64,000 bases of DNA from Thermomonospora echinospora (GTDB lineage: Bacteria > Actinomycetota > Actinomycetes > Streptosporangiales > Streptosporangiaceae): assembly GCF_900108175.1 (NCBI RefSeq), contig NZ_FNVO01000001.1, positions 709,499-773,498 of the forward strand, written 5' to 3'. Every line of letters starts with the position of its first letter. The stretch's first letter is position 1. The position numbers and the translations under genes are program-made. A model generated the notes under the pieces. That model was not told where the DNA came from. It saw only the letters and a list, made by a program, of their open reading frames with translations, and searched no databases. This document shows, piece by piece, positions 53,670 to 62,880 of this stretch.

Positions 53670-54950
53670 ATGCGGGTTCTGTTCTTCGCGCCCCCCGCGA
53701 AGGTGCATGTCTTTGCCCAGGTGCCCCTCGCCTGGGCCCTGCGAGCGGCGGGGCACGAGGTGCGCGCCGCGAACCGGCCTAACATGCTGGACGACATCAC
53801 CCGGGCCGGCCTGGCGGCGGTACCGGTAGGCCCCTCCTTCGACCCCGGGTCGTTCGTCGGCGAGGAGGAGCGGGAGCCGCTGCCCTGGGAGTCGTGGCAG
53901 GAGGTGCTGGAGTTCGCCGAACTGCGCCCCGAGAAGCTCACCTACGACTACATGCACGCGGTGTTCGCCGCGTGGACGCTGGTCTTCCAGGGCGTCTCAC
54001 CGCCCGAGGTCATGGCGGACCTCGTGCGATTCGCCCGGTCGTGGAAGCCTGACCTGGTGCTCTGGGACACGCTGGCCTTCGCGGGTCCCGTGGCGGCCCG
54101 GGCGTGCGGGGCGGCCCACGCCCGCCTGTTGTTCGGTCTCGACGTGATCGGGCGGATGCGCGGAACCTACCTGGAGGCGGTTCGGCGGCGGCCCGTCGAA
54201 CTGCGCGAGGACCCCCTTCAGGAGTGGCTGAGCCCCGTTCTCGAACGGCACGGCGGCGGCTTCGACGAGGACGTCGTCATGGGGCGGTGGACCGTCGACC
54301 CGCTCCCGTCGTCGCTGCGGCTGGAGGTGGACCATCACTACGTGCCGATGCGGCACGTGCCCTACCACGGCCCCGCCGCCGTTCCGGACTGGCTGCTGGA
54401 GCCGCCCAAGCGGCGCCGCGTGTGCCTCACCCTGGGGCTGTCGGTCCGCGAGGTGCTGGGCGGCGACAGGGTGTCGATCGGCGACCTGCTGGAGGCGGTG
54501 GCGGACCTGGACGCCGAGGTCGTGGCCACGCTGAACGCCGACCAGCTGGCTGGGATCCGCCGGCTTCCGGACAACGTGCGCGCGGTCGACTTCGTCCCGC
54601 TGAACGAGCTGCTGCCGAGCTGCTCGGCGATCCTGCACCAGGGCGGCTTCGGCACCCTTCAGGCGGCGGTGACGCACGGCGTTCCGCAGGTGATCCTGCC
54701 GCCCCGGGCGGGGGACTGGGACAGCCGGATCTGGGCGCACCGGGTGCAGGGCGCCGGGGCCGGGCTGAGCGCGCCCGACTCCAGGCGGGTGACGGCGGGC
54801 GAGGTGCGCGCCATGCTCGACCGGGTACTGGCGGAGCCCTCCTTCGGGGCGGGCGCCGAGCGGCTGCGCACCGAGATGATCGGCACCCCGGCGCCGCGCG
54901 AGGTCGTCCCGGTCCTGGAGAGGCTCACCGCGCGCTGCCGCACGCTCTAG
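53670..54950 (+). CDS. Glycosyltransferase, GT1 family (EryCIII/AknS-like)
   Basis: This 426-residue enzyme has the N-terminal PPAKVHVFAQVPLAWALRAAGHEV acceptor-domain start and the C-terminal nucleotide-sugar site with HQGGFGTLQAAVTHGVPQV. Its sequence fits the class that often needs a P450-like activator protein (DesVIII/AknT type), none of which is in the window. It is closely related to the one at 59535-60833. It probably attaches a deoxysugar to the aromatic aglycone. Confidence 0.9.
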   Translation: MRVLFFAPPAKVHVFAQVPLAWALRAAGHEVRAANRPNMLDDITRAGLAAVPVGPSFDPGSFVGEEEREPLPWESWQEVLEFAELRPEKLTYDYMHAVFAAWTLVFQGVSPPEVMADLVRFARSWKPDLVLWDTLAFAGPVAARACGAAHARLLFGLDVIGRMRGTYLEAVRRRPVELREDPLQEWLSPVLERHGGGFDEDVVMGRWTVDPLPSSLRLEVDHHYVPMRHVPYHGPAAVPDWLLEPPKRRRVCLTLGLSVREVLGGDRVSIGDLLEAVADLDAEVVATLNADQLAGIRRLPDNVRAVDFVPLNELLPSCSAILHQGGFGTLQAAVTHGVPQVILPPRAGDWDSRIWAHRVQGAGAGLSAPDSRRVTAGEVRAMLDRVLAEPSFGAGAERLRTEMIGTPAPREVVPVLERLTARCRTL

Positions 54951-54998
54951 CCGTGCCCGCGCGGGACCCCCGCAACGTGTTCCACCACGCGCCCGCAA

Positions 54999-55034
54999 TC
55001 CGCCGGCCGGTCCGCCGGCCGGTCCGCCGGCCGG
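54999..55034. repeat. Three tandem copies of a 12-bp GC unit
   Basis: TCCGCCGGCCGG occurs three times between the convergent ends of two glycosyltransferase genes. Each unit contains the palindrome CCGGCCGG, so the block can also fold as a hairpin and may terminate both transcripts. Confidence 0.8.
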
Positions 55035-55070
55035 AGTGACGACCGCCCGCCGTGCGCCCGGCCCCGCGCC

Positions 55071-56291
55071 TCAGGCGGCCGCCAACTCCTCCAGCGACTC
55101 GACGAACGTGGCCGGAGTGGGACGGGCGAGCATCTCGCGGCGGAGGCGATCGGCCGTCACCCGGTAGGAACGGTTGGACAGGAGGTCACCCACCGAGTCG
55201 CGGATGGTCTCCCGGTCGGCCAGGTGCCCGAGCGCGTGTCGGCCGGCCCCGGCGGCGGCCACCCGTTGACCGGTGACCGTCTGCTCGGCGGCGAAGGTCG
55301 CGATGAACTGGGGAATTCCGGCGCACAGCGCCGTCATCGCGCTGCCACTGCCGCCGTGGTGCACGACGACGTCGCACTGGGGGAGCACCATCCGCAGCGG
55401 TACGTGCTCGACGACGCGCACCGACACCGGCACCGGGCCGAGCGCCGCCACGTCCGCGGCGGTCGCGGTGACGATCACGTCGCAGTCCAGGCCGCGTAGC
55501 GCGTGAATCACCTCGGGGAGCAGGTAGGAGTCGGGCCCGGACACCGTGGACAGCGCCGTCGACCAGGTGACGCAGACGCGCGGCCGGTCCGCCGGGTGCA
55601 GCAGCCAGGTCGGGGCGGGCCGGTTGCCGTTGTAGGGCACGTAGCGGACGGGCAGCCGCACCGCCGCGGTCGGCGGGGCGAGCGGGTCCGGGCAGGGGTC
55701 CACCACGCGCTCGATCATGCCGAGGTCGAACTCGCCCAGGCCGTGGCGGGGGAACGAGCCGCTGTGGTCGGTCGGCACGATGCGCATGTGCTCGGGTTCG
55801 TGCGTGCCGACCGGACCCCACAGGCACAGCGCGGCGGGCACCCCGACGACCTGGGCGGCGAGCAGCCCCTCCAGGCTCGCCGGATCGTGCAGCACGAGGT
55901 CCGGCCGCCACGCGCGGGCGAACTCGACGGCGGCGTCGAAGCTGCGCGCGGCCCGGGCGGCGAGCTCGGGCGCGACCCTGGCGCGGAAGTCGTCGACGTC
56001 GAAGTCACCCAGGTCGCGGAGCCGTTCCCCGGTCAGCGGGTGCGGCGGCAGCCAGGGATAGGGCCACACCCCGGCGACCGCCTCCTCGTAGTACTGGAGC
56101 CGCAGCCGTGTGACGACATCCATGCCGTCCAGCACCGGGACGGGCGGCAGCGCGGCCTGGCTGACCGGGCCGACCTGCGTCGGTGTGCACAGCACGCGGA
56201 CCTCGTGCCCTGCGGCCTGCAACGCCCACCCCAGCGGCACCATCGCCGAGTAGTGGGTCGGCCACGACGACACCGTGAACAGCAAGCGCAT
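55071..56291 (-). CDS. Glycosyltransferase, GT1 family (second type)
   Basis: This 406-residue enzyme has LLFTVSSWPTHYSAMVPLGWAL at the N-terminus and the nucleotide-sugar motif VVVHHGGSGSAMTALCAG near residue 310, with QFIATFAAEQTVTGQRVAAAG after it. It is a distinct lineage from the other two. It is read from the minus strand with the sugar O-methyltransferase 22 nt upstream, suggesting they act on the same sugar. GAGGAG precedes the ATG. Confidence 0.9.
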   Translation of the reverse strand: MRLLFTVSSWPTHYSAMVPLGWALQAAGHEVRVLCTPTQVGPVSQAALPPVPVLDGMDVVTRLRLQYYEEAVAGVWPYPWLPPHPLTGERLRDLGDFDVDDFRARVAPELAARAARSFDAAVEFARAWRPDLVLHDPASLEGLLAAQVVGVPAALCLWGPVGTHEPEHMRIVPTDHSGSFPRHGLGEFDLGMIERVVDPCPDPLAPPTAAVRLPVRYVPYNGNRPAPTWLLHPADRPRVCVTWSTALSTVSGPDSYLLPEVIHALRGLDCDVIVTATAADVAALGPVPVSVRVVEHVPLRMVLPQCDVVVHHGGSGSAMTALCAGIPQFIATFAAEQTVTGQRVAAAGAGRHALGHLADRETIRDSVGDLLSNRSYRVTADRLRREMLARPTPATFVESLEELAAA

Positions 56292-56313
56292 GAGTACTCC
56301 TCGACGTTCCGAC

Positions 56314-57492
56314 TCAGGCGTCGGTCGCTCCCAGCGCGTCCCACGCAGCCACGTCCATCCAACCGGGCAGGCCGTCCTCGCCGTTAGTGCCCTTCTCCAC
56401 GAAGGCGATGTTGTGGTAGACGTGCACCCCGGTCACCGAACGCTGGGTGATGCTCGGCTCCGCGCCGTTCCGGCGGGGACGCTCACGGTGGTGCAGGTCG
56501 TCCAGAAGCCCCTTGACGAGCCCGACCGAGGTGCCCGGTCCCGCGGAGTCGCCGGGGCTGCCGCCGAAGCTCGGCAGGTAGGACGTCTGCATGTCCTCGA
56601 TCACGTAGATCCCGCCGTCGCGGACGTAGGGGAACAGAGCGGCGAACGAGGTGTGCACGTGCTCGTTCATGTGGCTGCCGTCGTCGATGACGATGTCGAA
56701 CGGTCCGTGTCGCTCGGCCAGGGCCACCAGGCACTCGGGGTCGTTCTGGTCGCCGACCAGCGCGGTCAGCCGCGGCTCGGTCAGCTCGGTCTTGTCGAAG
56801 ATGTCCAGTCCGAAGATCAGGCCGCGGTGGAAGTAGCGCTTCCACATCCGCAGCGAGCCGCCGCCGAGTTGCTCGTCGTAACCGCCGATGCCGATCTCCA
56901 GCACGCGCACCGGCTCGTCGCGGAACCGCGCGAAGTGCCGTTCGTAGTGCGGCGTGTACCAGTGGAAGCTCGCCCACTTGTCCGACCCGGAGCGCACCGA
57001 CAGGCTGCCGAGGTCGGCGCTGTGGGCGGCGCATCCCGCGATGACCGTGCCGGTCGCCTGGGTCGCGGAGTTGAAGATCTCCGGCAGCTCGAAGTACATG
57101 TCCTGCGGCGACGGGGCGTCCGGCACGAACGAGTTGTGGAAGTCGCCGGTGCGGCGGTGGTCGGTCCGGCCGTAGAGGCGGCGGATGAGGTCGGTCACGG
57201 TGATGCCGAGGCGGCTCCAGACCACCGGCGCGGGCTCGTCCACGACCCGGACCGGCTCGTCGCGGTGCACCCGCAGCACCACCCGGCGCCGTTCGTCCCC
57301 GTGGTCGACGTCCAGGGCGATGTGCACGGCCTTGATGTTCACCGGCTGCTCGCAGCGGGAGAGGATCTCCTCGACCAGGGCCGCGACCACCGCGTCCAGC
57401 CCGGCGTCGTCGACCAGCTCGGCGATCTCGCGGTCCGAGGCGGTCCCGGCGAGGATGAGGCGTTCCGTCAGCGTCGTGCTCGTCTTCGGCAT
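56314..57492 (-). CDS. MycE-like sugar O-methyltransferase
   Basis: This 392-residue protein has an N-terminal oligomerisation domain (LVEEILSRCEQPVNIKAVHI) and a C-terminal SAM domain with VLEIGIGGYDEQLGGGSLRMW, IFGLDIFDK and the metal-binding DIVIDDGSHMNEHVH. That is the layout of MycE and related rhamnose/olivose O-methyltransferases acting on glycosylated antibiotics. Start ATG at 57492 with GAGGGA upstream. It probably methylates a deoxysugar hydroxyl after glycosylation. Confidence 0.9.
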   Translation of the reverse strand: MPKTSTTLTERLILAGTASDREIAELVDDAGLDAVVAALVEEILSRCEQPVNIKAVHIALDVDHGDERRRVVLRVHRDEPVRVVDEPAPVVWSRLGITVTDLIRRLYGRTDHRRTGDFHNSFVPDAPSPQDMYFELPEIFNSATQATGTVIAGCAAHSADLGSLSVRSGSDKWASFHWYTPHYERHFARFRDEPVRVLEIGIGGYDEQLGGGSLRMWKRYFHRGLIFGLDIFDKTELTEPRLTALVGDQNDPECLVALAERHGPFDIVIDDGSHMNEHVHTSFAALFPYVRDGGIYVIEDMQTSYLPSFGGSPGDSAGPGTSVGLVKGLLDDLHHRERPRRNGAEPSITQRSVTGVHVYHNIAFVEKGTNGEDGLPGWMDVAAWDALGATDA

Positions 57493-57709
57493 TGACCGTC
57501 CCTCTTCCTGCTTCCTGTCTCGGGTGCCTGGCAGCCTGCCGGGGTCTCCTCGGACCGGGCTCAACGATCGCTCGGGACCGGGCCGCGCCCGGCCGTCCGG
57601 GCGTCAAGCGCGGCACGAGCGGCCGGTGCGAGGCTCGCCTCCGGATTCCGCCGAGGCCGGCGCCTCGGGCGGGTCCGTCCCGGGCTTGGCCGAACCACAG
57701 GGAGCGCTC

Positions 57710-58495
57710 ATGACCAGCGGAGAGACCAGGGTCGCCGTCGTCACCGGAGGGACGAGCGGCATCGGGCTGGCGGTCGCGCGGCTGCTCGGCCGCAGTGGCC
57801 TGCGGGTCTTCCTTTGCGCCCGCAGCGCCGACGACGTCGCCCACGTCGTCAAGGAACTGCGCGACGAGGGCGTCGAGGCCGACGGGCAGGCGTGCGACGT
57901 GCGCTCCACCGAGCAGGTGGAGGCGTTCGTGCGCGCGGCCGTGGACCGGTACGGCCGGGTGGACGTGCTGGTCAACAATGCCGGCCGCAGTGGCGGCGGA
58001 CCCACCGCCCAGCTCACCGACGAGCTGTGGTTGGACGTCATCGACACCAACCTCACCAGCGTGCTGCGGGTGACCCGCGCCGTGCTCACCCGCGGCGGAA
58101 TGCTGGAGCGGGGCCGCGGACGGGTGATCAACATCGCCTCGACCGGCGGCAAGCAGGGCGTGGTGCTCGGGGCGCCGTACTCGGCGTCCAAGCACGGCGT
58201 GGTCGGCTTCACCAAGGCCCTGGGCCTGGAGCTGGCCAAGACCGGCATCACGGTGAACGCCGTCTGCCCCGGCTATGTCGAGACCCCGATGGCCCAGCGC
58301 GTCCGGCAGGGCTACGCGCAGGTCTGGGAGACCACCGAGGACGAGGTCCTGGAGAGGTTTCAGGCCAAGATCCCGATCGGCCGCTACGGCACGCCGGAGG
58401 AGGTGGCCGGGATGGTCGGCTATCTGGTCAGCGAGCCCGCGGCCCCCATCACCGCGCAGGCCATCAACGTCTGCGGAGGCCTCGGTAACTACTGA
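57710..58495 (+). CDS. Type II polyketide C-9 ketoreductase (ActIII family)
   Basis: This 261-residue short-chain reductase has the NADPH motif VVTGGTSGIGLAVARLLG, the NNAGRSGGG segment, the catalytic Ser/Tyr/Lys in INIASTGGKQGVVLGAPYSASKHG and the family end AINVCGGLGNY. Length and all landmarks match ActIII. It reduces the first-ring ketone of the polyketide. GGGAGC precedes the ATG. It begins a plus-strand run with the aromatase/cyclase and a glycosyltransferase. Confidence 0.96.
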   Translation: MTSGETRVAVVTGGTSGIGLAVARLLGRSGLRVFLCARSADDVAHVVKELRDEGVEADGQACDVRSTEQVEAFVRAAVDRYGRVDVLVNNAGRSGGGPTAQLTDELWLDVIDTNLTSVLRVTRAVLTRGGMLERGRGRVINIASTGGKQGVVLGAPYSASKHGVVGFTKALGLELAKTGITVNAVCPGYVETPMAQRVRQGYAQVWETTEDEVLERFQAKIPIGRYGTPEEVAGMVGYLVSEPAAPITAQAINVCGGLGNY

Positions 58496-58528
58496 CCTCG
58501 GGAACTACTGACCTCGGGAACCACCGAA
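58481..58528. repeat. Three degenerate 16-bp copies at the end of the ketoreductase gene
   Basis: CTCGGTAACTACTGAC, CTCGGGAACTACTGAC and CTCGGGAACCACCGAA follow each other. The first encodes the last residues and stop codon of the ketoreductase, and the later copies are non-coding. It looks like a slipped duplication of the gene end. Confidence 0.8.
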
Positions 58529-58541
58529 CGGAGGGAAGGGC

Positions 58542-59516
58542 ATGCAGGAGACGACGCGGGCCGGCAACGTCCACCGGACCGAGCACCAGATCACCATCGA
58601 GGCCGCGGCCGGGGACGTCTTCGCCCTCGTCGCGGACGTGACGCGGTGGCCGCGGATCTTCCCGCCGACCGTGTACGCCGACTACGCCGAGCGCGGCGAG
58701 AGCGAGGAGCGCATCCGCCTCTGGGCGACCGCCAACGGGGAGGTCAAGAGCTGGACGTCGCGGCGTCACCTCGACCGTGACCGCCTCCGCGTCGCCTTCC
58801 GGCAGGAGGTCTCCCAGCCGCCGGTCGCCGCCATGGGCGGGGAGTGGCTGATCGAGCCGCTCTCGCCGGGCAGGACCCGGGTCAGGCTGCTGCACGACTT
58901 CCGGGCCGTCGGCGACGATCCGGAGAAGGTCGCGTGGATCCGCCGGGCCGTGGACCGCAACAGCGACGCGGAACTGGCGGCGCTGCGGTCGGCGGCCGAG
59001 CACGAGGACCCCGAGCTGGTGCTCTCCTTCGACGACACCGTCCACGTGACCGGAGCGGCCGAGGACGTCTACGACTTCATCTACGACGCCGGCCGCTGGG
59101 CGGAACGGCTGCCGCACGTGGCCAGGATCGCGCTGACGGAGGACACCCCGAACGTGCAGACCCTGGAGATGGACACCCGGACGGCCGACGGTTCCACCCA
59201 CACCACGACGTCCGTGCGCATCTGCTTCCCGCACGGCACGATCGTCTACAAGCAGCTCCAGACCCCGGCGCTGATGTCGGCGCATACCGGCCGGTGGCGG
59301 ATCGAGGAGGACGCGGACGGTGTCGTTGTCACCTCCGCCCACACGGTCGTCATCCGGCCGGAAGCGATCCCGTCGGTGCTGGGAGAGGGGGCGACGGTCG
59401 CCGACGCCCGCACGTTCGTCCGCGGTGCCCTCGGGCGCAACAGCACCGCCACCATGAACCACGCGAAGGCGTACGCGGAGCGGAACGCCGCGGCCTCCGG
59501 CGCCGCCGCGTCCTGA
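58542..59516 (+). CDS. Didomain aromatase/cyclase (ActVII type)
   Basis: This 324-residue protein contains two START/SRPBCC domains: residues 13-145 (HQITIEAAAGDVFALVADVT, then WPRIFPPTVYADY) and residues 165-310 (VHVTGAAEDVYDFIYDAGRW). The pair is the hallmark of didomain aromatase/cyclases that act on C-9-reduced chains. It lies directly after the ketoreductase with GGAGGGAAGGGC before the ATG. Together they predict a reduced, aromatised first ring. Confidence 0.95.
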   Translation: MQETTRAGNVHRTEHQITIEAAAGDVFALVADVTRWPRIFPPTVYADYAERGESEERIRLWATANGEVKSWTSRRHLDRDRLRVAFRQEVSQPPVAAMGGEWLIEPLSPGRTRVRLLHDFRAVGDDPEKVAWIRRAVDRNSDAELAALRSAAEHEDPELVLSFDDTVHVTGAAEDVYDFIYDAGRWAERLPHVARIALTEDTPNVQTLEMDTRTADGSTHTTTSVRICFPHGTIVYKQLQTPALMSAHTGRWRIEEDADGVVVTSAHTVVIRPEAIPSVLGEGATVADARTFVRGALGRNSTATMNHAKAYAERNAAASGAAAS

Positions 59517-59534
59517 GGAACCGGGAGGGACGCC

Positions 59535-60833
59535 GTGCGAGTCCTGTTCGTGACGCTACCGACCAAGGCCCATGCGTTCGCGCAGGTCCCGCTTGCGTGG
59601 GCGCTGCGGGCCGCGGGGCACGAGGTGTGCGTGGCCAGTCAGCCCGAGCTGGTCGACGACATCACCCGGACGGGGCTGACCGCCGTGCCGATCGGCCCCG
59701 AGCTGGACCAGGCGGGCATGGTGGAGGAGAACCGCCGCCAGCGCGAGGCCGCCGAACAGGCCGACCTCGACGTCCCCGATCCCGAACTGCTGCTCAAGCT
59801 GGACGGGCTGCCTCCCGAGGCCGTGACCTACGACTACATGCAGGGCCTGTTCACGGTCATGACCACGCTGGCCTTCAAGGCGCTCTCCCCGCAACACGCC
59901 ATGGACGAGCTGGTGCGCTTCGCCCGTGAATGGCGTCCCGACCTGGTCGTCTGGGACACCCTGGTCCTCGCCGCGCCGGTGGCGGCGAAGGCGTGCGGGG
60001 CGGCGCACGCCCGCCTCCTGTACAGCCTGGACCTGCTGGGTCGGATGCGGGAGCGCTATCAGAGCGAGCTGGCGCGTCGGCCGGTGGAGGTCTGGGACGA
60101 CCCGGTGCGGGAGTGGCTGGAGTCGACGCTCGATCGCTATGGCTGTGGCTACTCCGAGGATCTGATGTTGGGTCAGTGGACGATCGATCCGGTTCCGTCG
60201 TCGATGCGGTTGCCGGTGGATCTGCCGTATGTGCCGGTGCGTTTCGTCCCGTACAACGGCCGCGCCGAGCTGCCGGGCTGGCTGCGGCGGTCCCCGGAGA
60301 GGCGGCGGATCTGCCTCACCTTGGGTCTGTCGTTCCGCGAGATGCTCGGCGGTGACCGCGTGTCGGTGGCGGAGTTGTTGGACGCGGTGGCGGATCTGGA
60401 TGTCGAGGTGGTGGCGACGTTGAACGCCGAGCAGTTGGCGGGGGTGGACAAGGTTCCCGACAACGTGCGCGCGGTGGACTTCGTGCCGTTGAACGAGCTG
60501 TTGCCCGGTTGTTTGGCGATCGTGCATCAAGGCGGGTTCGGGCAAGTACAGACGGCGATGGCCCATGGCGTCCCGCAGGTCGTGTTGCCCAACGGGACCT
60601 GGGACACCGTTCCCCGGGCCTGGCAGGTGCAGGACTTTGGGGCCGGGCTGGTCGTGGATGATCCTGATCGGGTGAGTGCGGCGGAGATCAGGGAGAAGGT
60701 GGTGCGGGTGTTGCAGGAGCCGGGGTTCGCCGTGAGTGCGGCGCGGCTTCGTGAGGAGATGCTGGCCACGCCGGCCCCGGCCGAGATCGTGCCGTTGCTG
60801 GAACGGCTGACCGCCGAACACCGCGCCCGCTGA
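59535..60833 (+). CDS. Glycosyltransferase, GT1 family (EryCIII/AknS-like), second copy
   Basis: This 432-residue enzyme is a paralogue of the one at 53670-54950. Shared blocks include VPLAWALRAAGHEV, DNVRAVDFVPLNELLP and HQGGFG at the sugar-nucleotide site; the loop after it differs (VPQVVLPNGTWDT). The GTG start follows GGAGGGACGCC. From about 60130 to 60780 the codons shift to TTG, GTG and GAT usage unlike the surrounding genes. It probably adds another deoxysugar or extends the chain. Confidence 0.92.
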   Translation: MRVLFVTLPTKAHAFAQVPLAWALRAAGHEVCVASQPELVDDITRTGLTAVPIGPELDQAGMVEENRRQREAAEQADLDVPDPELLLKLDGLPPEAVTYDYMQGLFTVMTTLAFKALSPQHAMDELVRFAREWRPDLVVWDTLVLAAPVAAKACGAAHARLLYSLDLLGRMRERYQSELARRPVEVWDDPVREWLESTLDRYGCGYSEDLMLGQWTIDPVPSSMRLPVDLPYVPVRFVPYNGRAELPGWLRRSPERRRICLTLGLSFREMLGGDRVSVAELLDAVADLDVEVVATLNAEQLAGVDKVPDNVRAVDFVPLNELLPGCLAIVHQGGFGQVQTAMAHGVPQVVLPNGTWDTVPRAWQVQDFGAGLVVDDPDRVSAAEIREKVVRVLQEPGFAVSAARLREEMLATPAPAEIVPLLERLTAEHRAR

Positions 60834-60879
60834 CCCCGTTGGGCGCGGGTTCCGCGCGGTCCTCGCCCGATCCGAAGGG

Positions 60880-61632
60880 TCAGGCCGTCCTGTCGAGGTG
60901 TCCGGTCTCGGCGAGGTAGCGGTTGAGGGCGTGCCGGTGGTAGCCAGGCCCGAGACCCATCTCCCCGAACGCGGGCAGGACCGCCCGGAGCTTGTCCACC
61001 GACGGGCAGTGCGAGACGTGCGAGCCCTCGACGATCTGGTGCTCGGGGAAGAGCCTGAGCCGCCGTTCGATGTGCTCCACGACGTGGAGGATCTCCGCGC
61101 AGTCGCCCGAGGCGACGTTCAGGATGTCGTTGGCGACGCCCGCGCCGAGCAGCCCGTCGAGCACCGCCACGAAGTCGGAGACATGCAGCATGTCCCGGCG
61201 GGCGCCGCGCAGGATGCGCACCCGCCCGGACAGGATCTGCTTCATCAGCGCCGGGACCAGCCGGAAGTCGGGGCCGTTCGGTCCGAGGACGTAGCCCAGG
61301 CGGAGGATGAGATGGTCCACGCCGGACTCCCGTATCCGTAGCTCCAGGTCTCGCTTGTGGGCGCCGTAACGGGTGGACGGGACGATCGGATCGTCCTCCA
61401 GCCCACGGCATCCCGGGGCGCCGTACATGCTCGCGGTGGAGAAGAACACCAGCGTCCGCCGCTGCCGCAGGCCACGCCGGATCATGTCGTCCACCAGGGC
61501 GACCTCGCGCCGGTGGTCCCGGTCGGGCAACTGCTGGCGCGGGACGCCCGCCGCGAGGACGAGGTACCCGGGATGGGCGTCGCGCAACGGCTGGAGATGA
61601 TGCGCGAGGAATCCGTTTCCGATGATCTCCAT
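60880..61632 (-). CDS. NAD-dependent epimerase/dehydratase family protein (deoxysugar-type, truncated Rossmann start)
   Basis: This 250-residue protein starts MEIIGNGFLAHHLQPL, a reduced version of the usual GxxGxxG fold, and has the catalytic YGAHKRDLE (YxxxK), STASMYGAPG and LRLGYVLGPNGP. It is shorter than typical members. The context with glycosyltransferases and a second epimerase suggests a 4-ketoreductase or epimerase in deoxysugar synthesis. It is divergent from the gene at 61838, with a 205-bp shared promoter region. Confidence 0.75.
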   Translation of the reverse strand: MEIIGNGFLAHHLQPLRDAHPGYLVLAAGVPRQQLPDRDHRREVALVDDMIRRGLRQRRTLVFFSTASMYGAPGCRGLEDDPIVPSTRYGAHKRDLELRIRESGVDHLILRLGYVLGPNGPDFRLVPALMKQILSGRVRILRGARRDMLHVSDFVAVLDGLLGAGVANDILNVASGDCAEILHVVEHIERRLRLFPEHQIVEGSHVSHCPSVDKLRAVLPAFGEMGLGPGYHRHALNRYLAETGHLDRTA

Positions 61633-61837
61633 GTCCCCGTACCTGCCGTGTCCCTGGCCTCCTGGAGGGACTCCCCGGAGCCGGACCCACCGTAGGCCGC
61701 CCGGTTGGCGCGTCCTTGGTGGCGCGCTCGACTCCGCCTGGGACGGCCGGCGGCGGACACGGAACGATCTTCCAGCCCGCCACCACCGGGGACTGGCAGG
61801 GTCGTCCGCAGAACGGCTCGCCGACCCTGGAGATCCC

Positions 61838-62785
61838 ATGCCTGCAAGAGTCCGGCCCGCCGGGGGGCGCGTCGCCGTGCTCGGCGGCACCGGCTGGGTC
61901 GGCCGGTTCATCTGCGCGGCGCTGGCCGAGCGCGGGCAGGACCCGCTCGTCGTCGCGCGCAACCGCGTGCCGCACGTCGCCGGCTACGACTTCCGGTCGA
62001 TCGACCTCGTCACGGCCGATGTCGGCACGCTGGCGAAGGTGCTGCGCACCGAGGGCGTCGACATCGTGATCAACGCGACGGACGGGGCCAACACCAACGA
62101 CGGCTGGGACCGGACCGAGGCGGAGCTGAGACGGGCGAACGCGGAGGCGGTCCACCGCGTGCTGGGCGCGATGGCCGAGCTGCCGTGGCGGTCGAGGGTG
62201 GTACACATCGGGACGATCCACGAGTACGGCCCGGTCGGCGTTGGCACCCCCGTCGCCGAGTCCGTCACCCCCAGACCGGTCAACGCCTACGCGCGCACCA
62301 AGCTCGCCGGGTCGGTCGCGACGCTGGAGGCGGTGCGCGAGGGCGTCGTGGACGGGGTGGTGCTGCGGCTCGCCAACGTGTGCGGGCCTCATCCGTCGCC
62401 CGCGAGCTTTCCCGGCAAGCTGCTGAGCCTGTTCCGCGAGGCGGCGGCCGGAGGCCGGGTCGAACTGAGCATCGCCGACGCCCGGCGCGACTTCGTGGAC
62501 GTCCGTGACGTCGCCGACGCCGCCGTGAAGGCCGCCGAGGCGTCGGTGACCGGCCGGGCCGTCAACATCGGCAGCGGCATGGCGGTGGAGATCCGCGATC
62601 TGGTCGCCCACCTCGCCGAGGCGGCCGGAGTCCCGCCGGACGCCGTCAAGGAAACCGGAGCGCCCGTTCCGAGCCTGGGCGGAGACTGGATCCAGGCCGA
62701 CATCCGGCTGGCCGCCCGCGTCCTGCGCTGGCGGCCTCACATCGGTCTCGCCGAGTCCCTGCGCGCCATGTGGGAGACGGGCTAG
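61838..62785 (+). CDS. NAD-dependent sugar epimerase/4-ketoreductase
   Basis: This 315-residue short-chain extended reductase has VAVLGGTGWVGRFICAALA, the VVHIGTIHEYGPVG segment and the active-site NAYARTKLAG (YxxxK). It belongs to the group of dTDP-4-keto-6-deoxyhexose reductases found in anthracycline-type clusters. GGAGATCCC precedes the ATG at 61838. It probably sets the C-4 stereochemistry of the deoxysugar. Confidence 0.85.
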   Translation: MPARVRPAGGRVAVLGGTGWVGRFICAALAERGQDPLVVARNRVPHVAGYDFRSIDLVTADVGTLAKVLRTEGVDIVINATDGANTNDGWDRTEAELRRANAEAVHRVLGAMAELPWRSRVVHIGTIHEYGPVGVGTPVAESVTPRPVNAYARTKLAGSVATLEAVREGVVDGVVLRLANVCGPHPSPASFPGKLLSLFREAAAGGRVELSIADARRDFVDVRDVADAAVKAAEASVTGRAVNIGSGMAVEIRDLVAHLAEAAGVPPDAVKETGAPVPSLGGDWIQADIRLAARVLRWRPHIGLAESLRAMWETG

Positions 62786-62880
62786 CGGCCCGGTCGGCGG
62801 CCAGCCCGCGTCGAGCCCTGCGCGAGAAGCCGCGGCTAGCTTCATGGGGTCACTCCGGCTCGCAGCCCACTGGAGGGATT

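Noticed and set aside
55008-56291. The second glycosyltransferase as a duplicate of the other two
   Set aside because: It has HHGGSGS rather than HQGGFG and a different N-terminal domain, so it belongs to a separate lineage.
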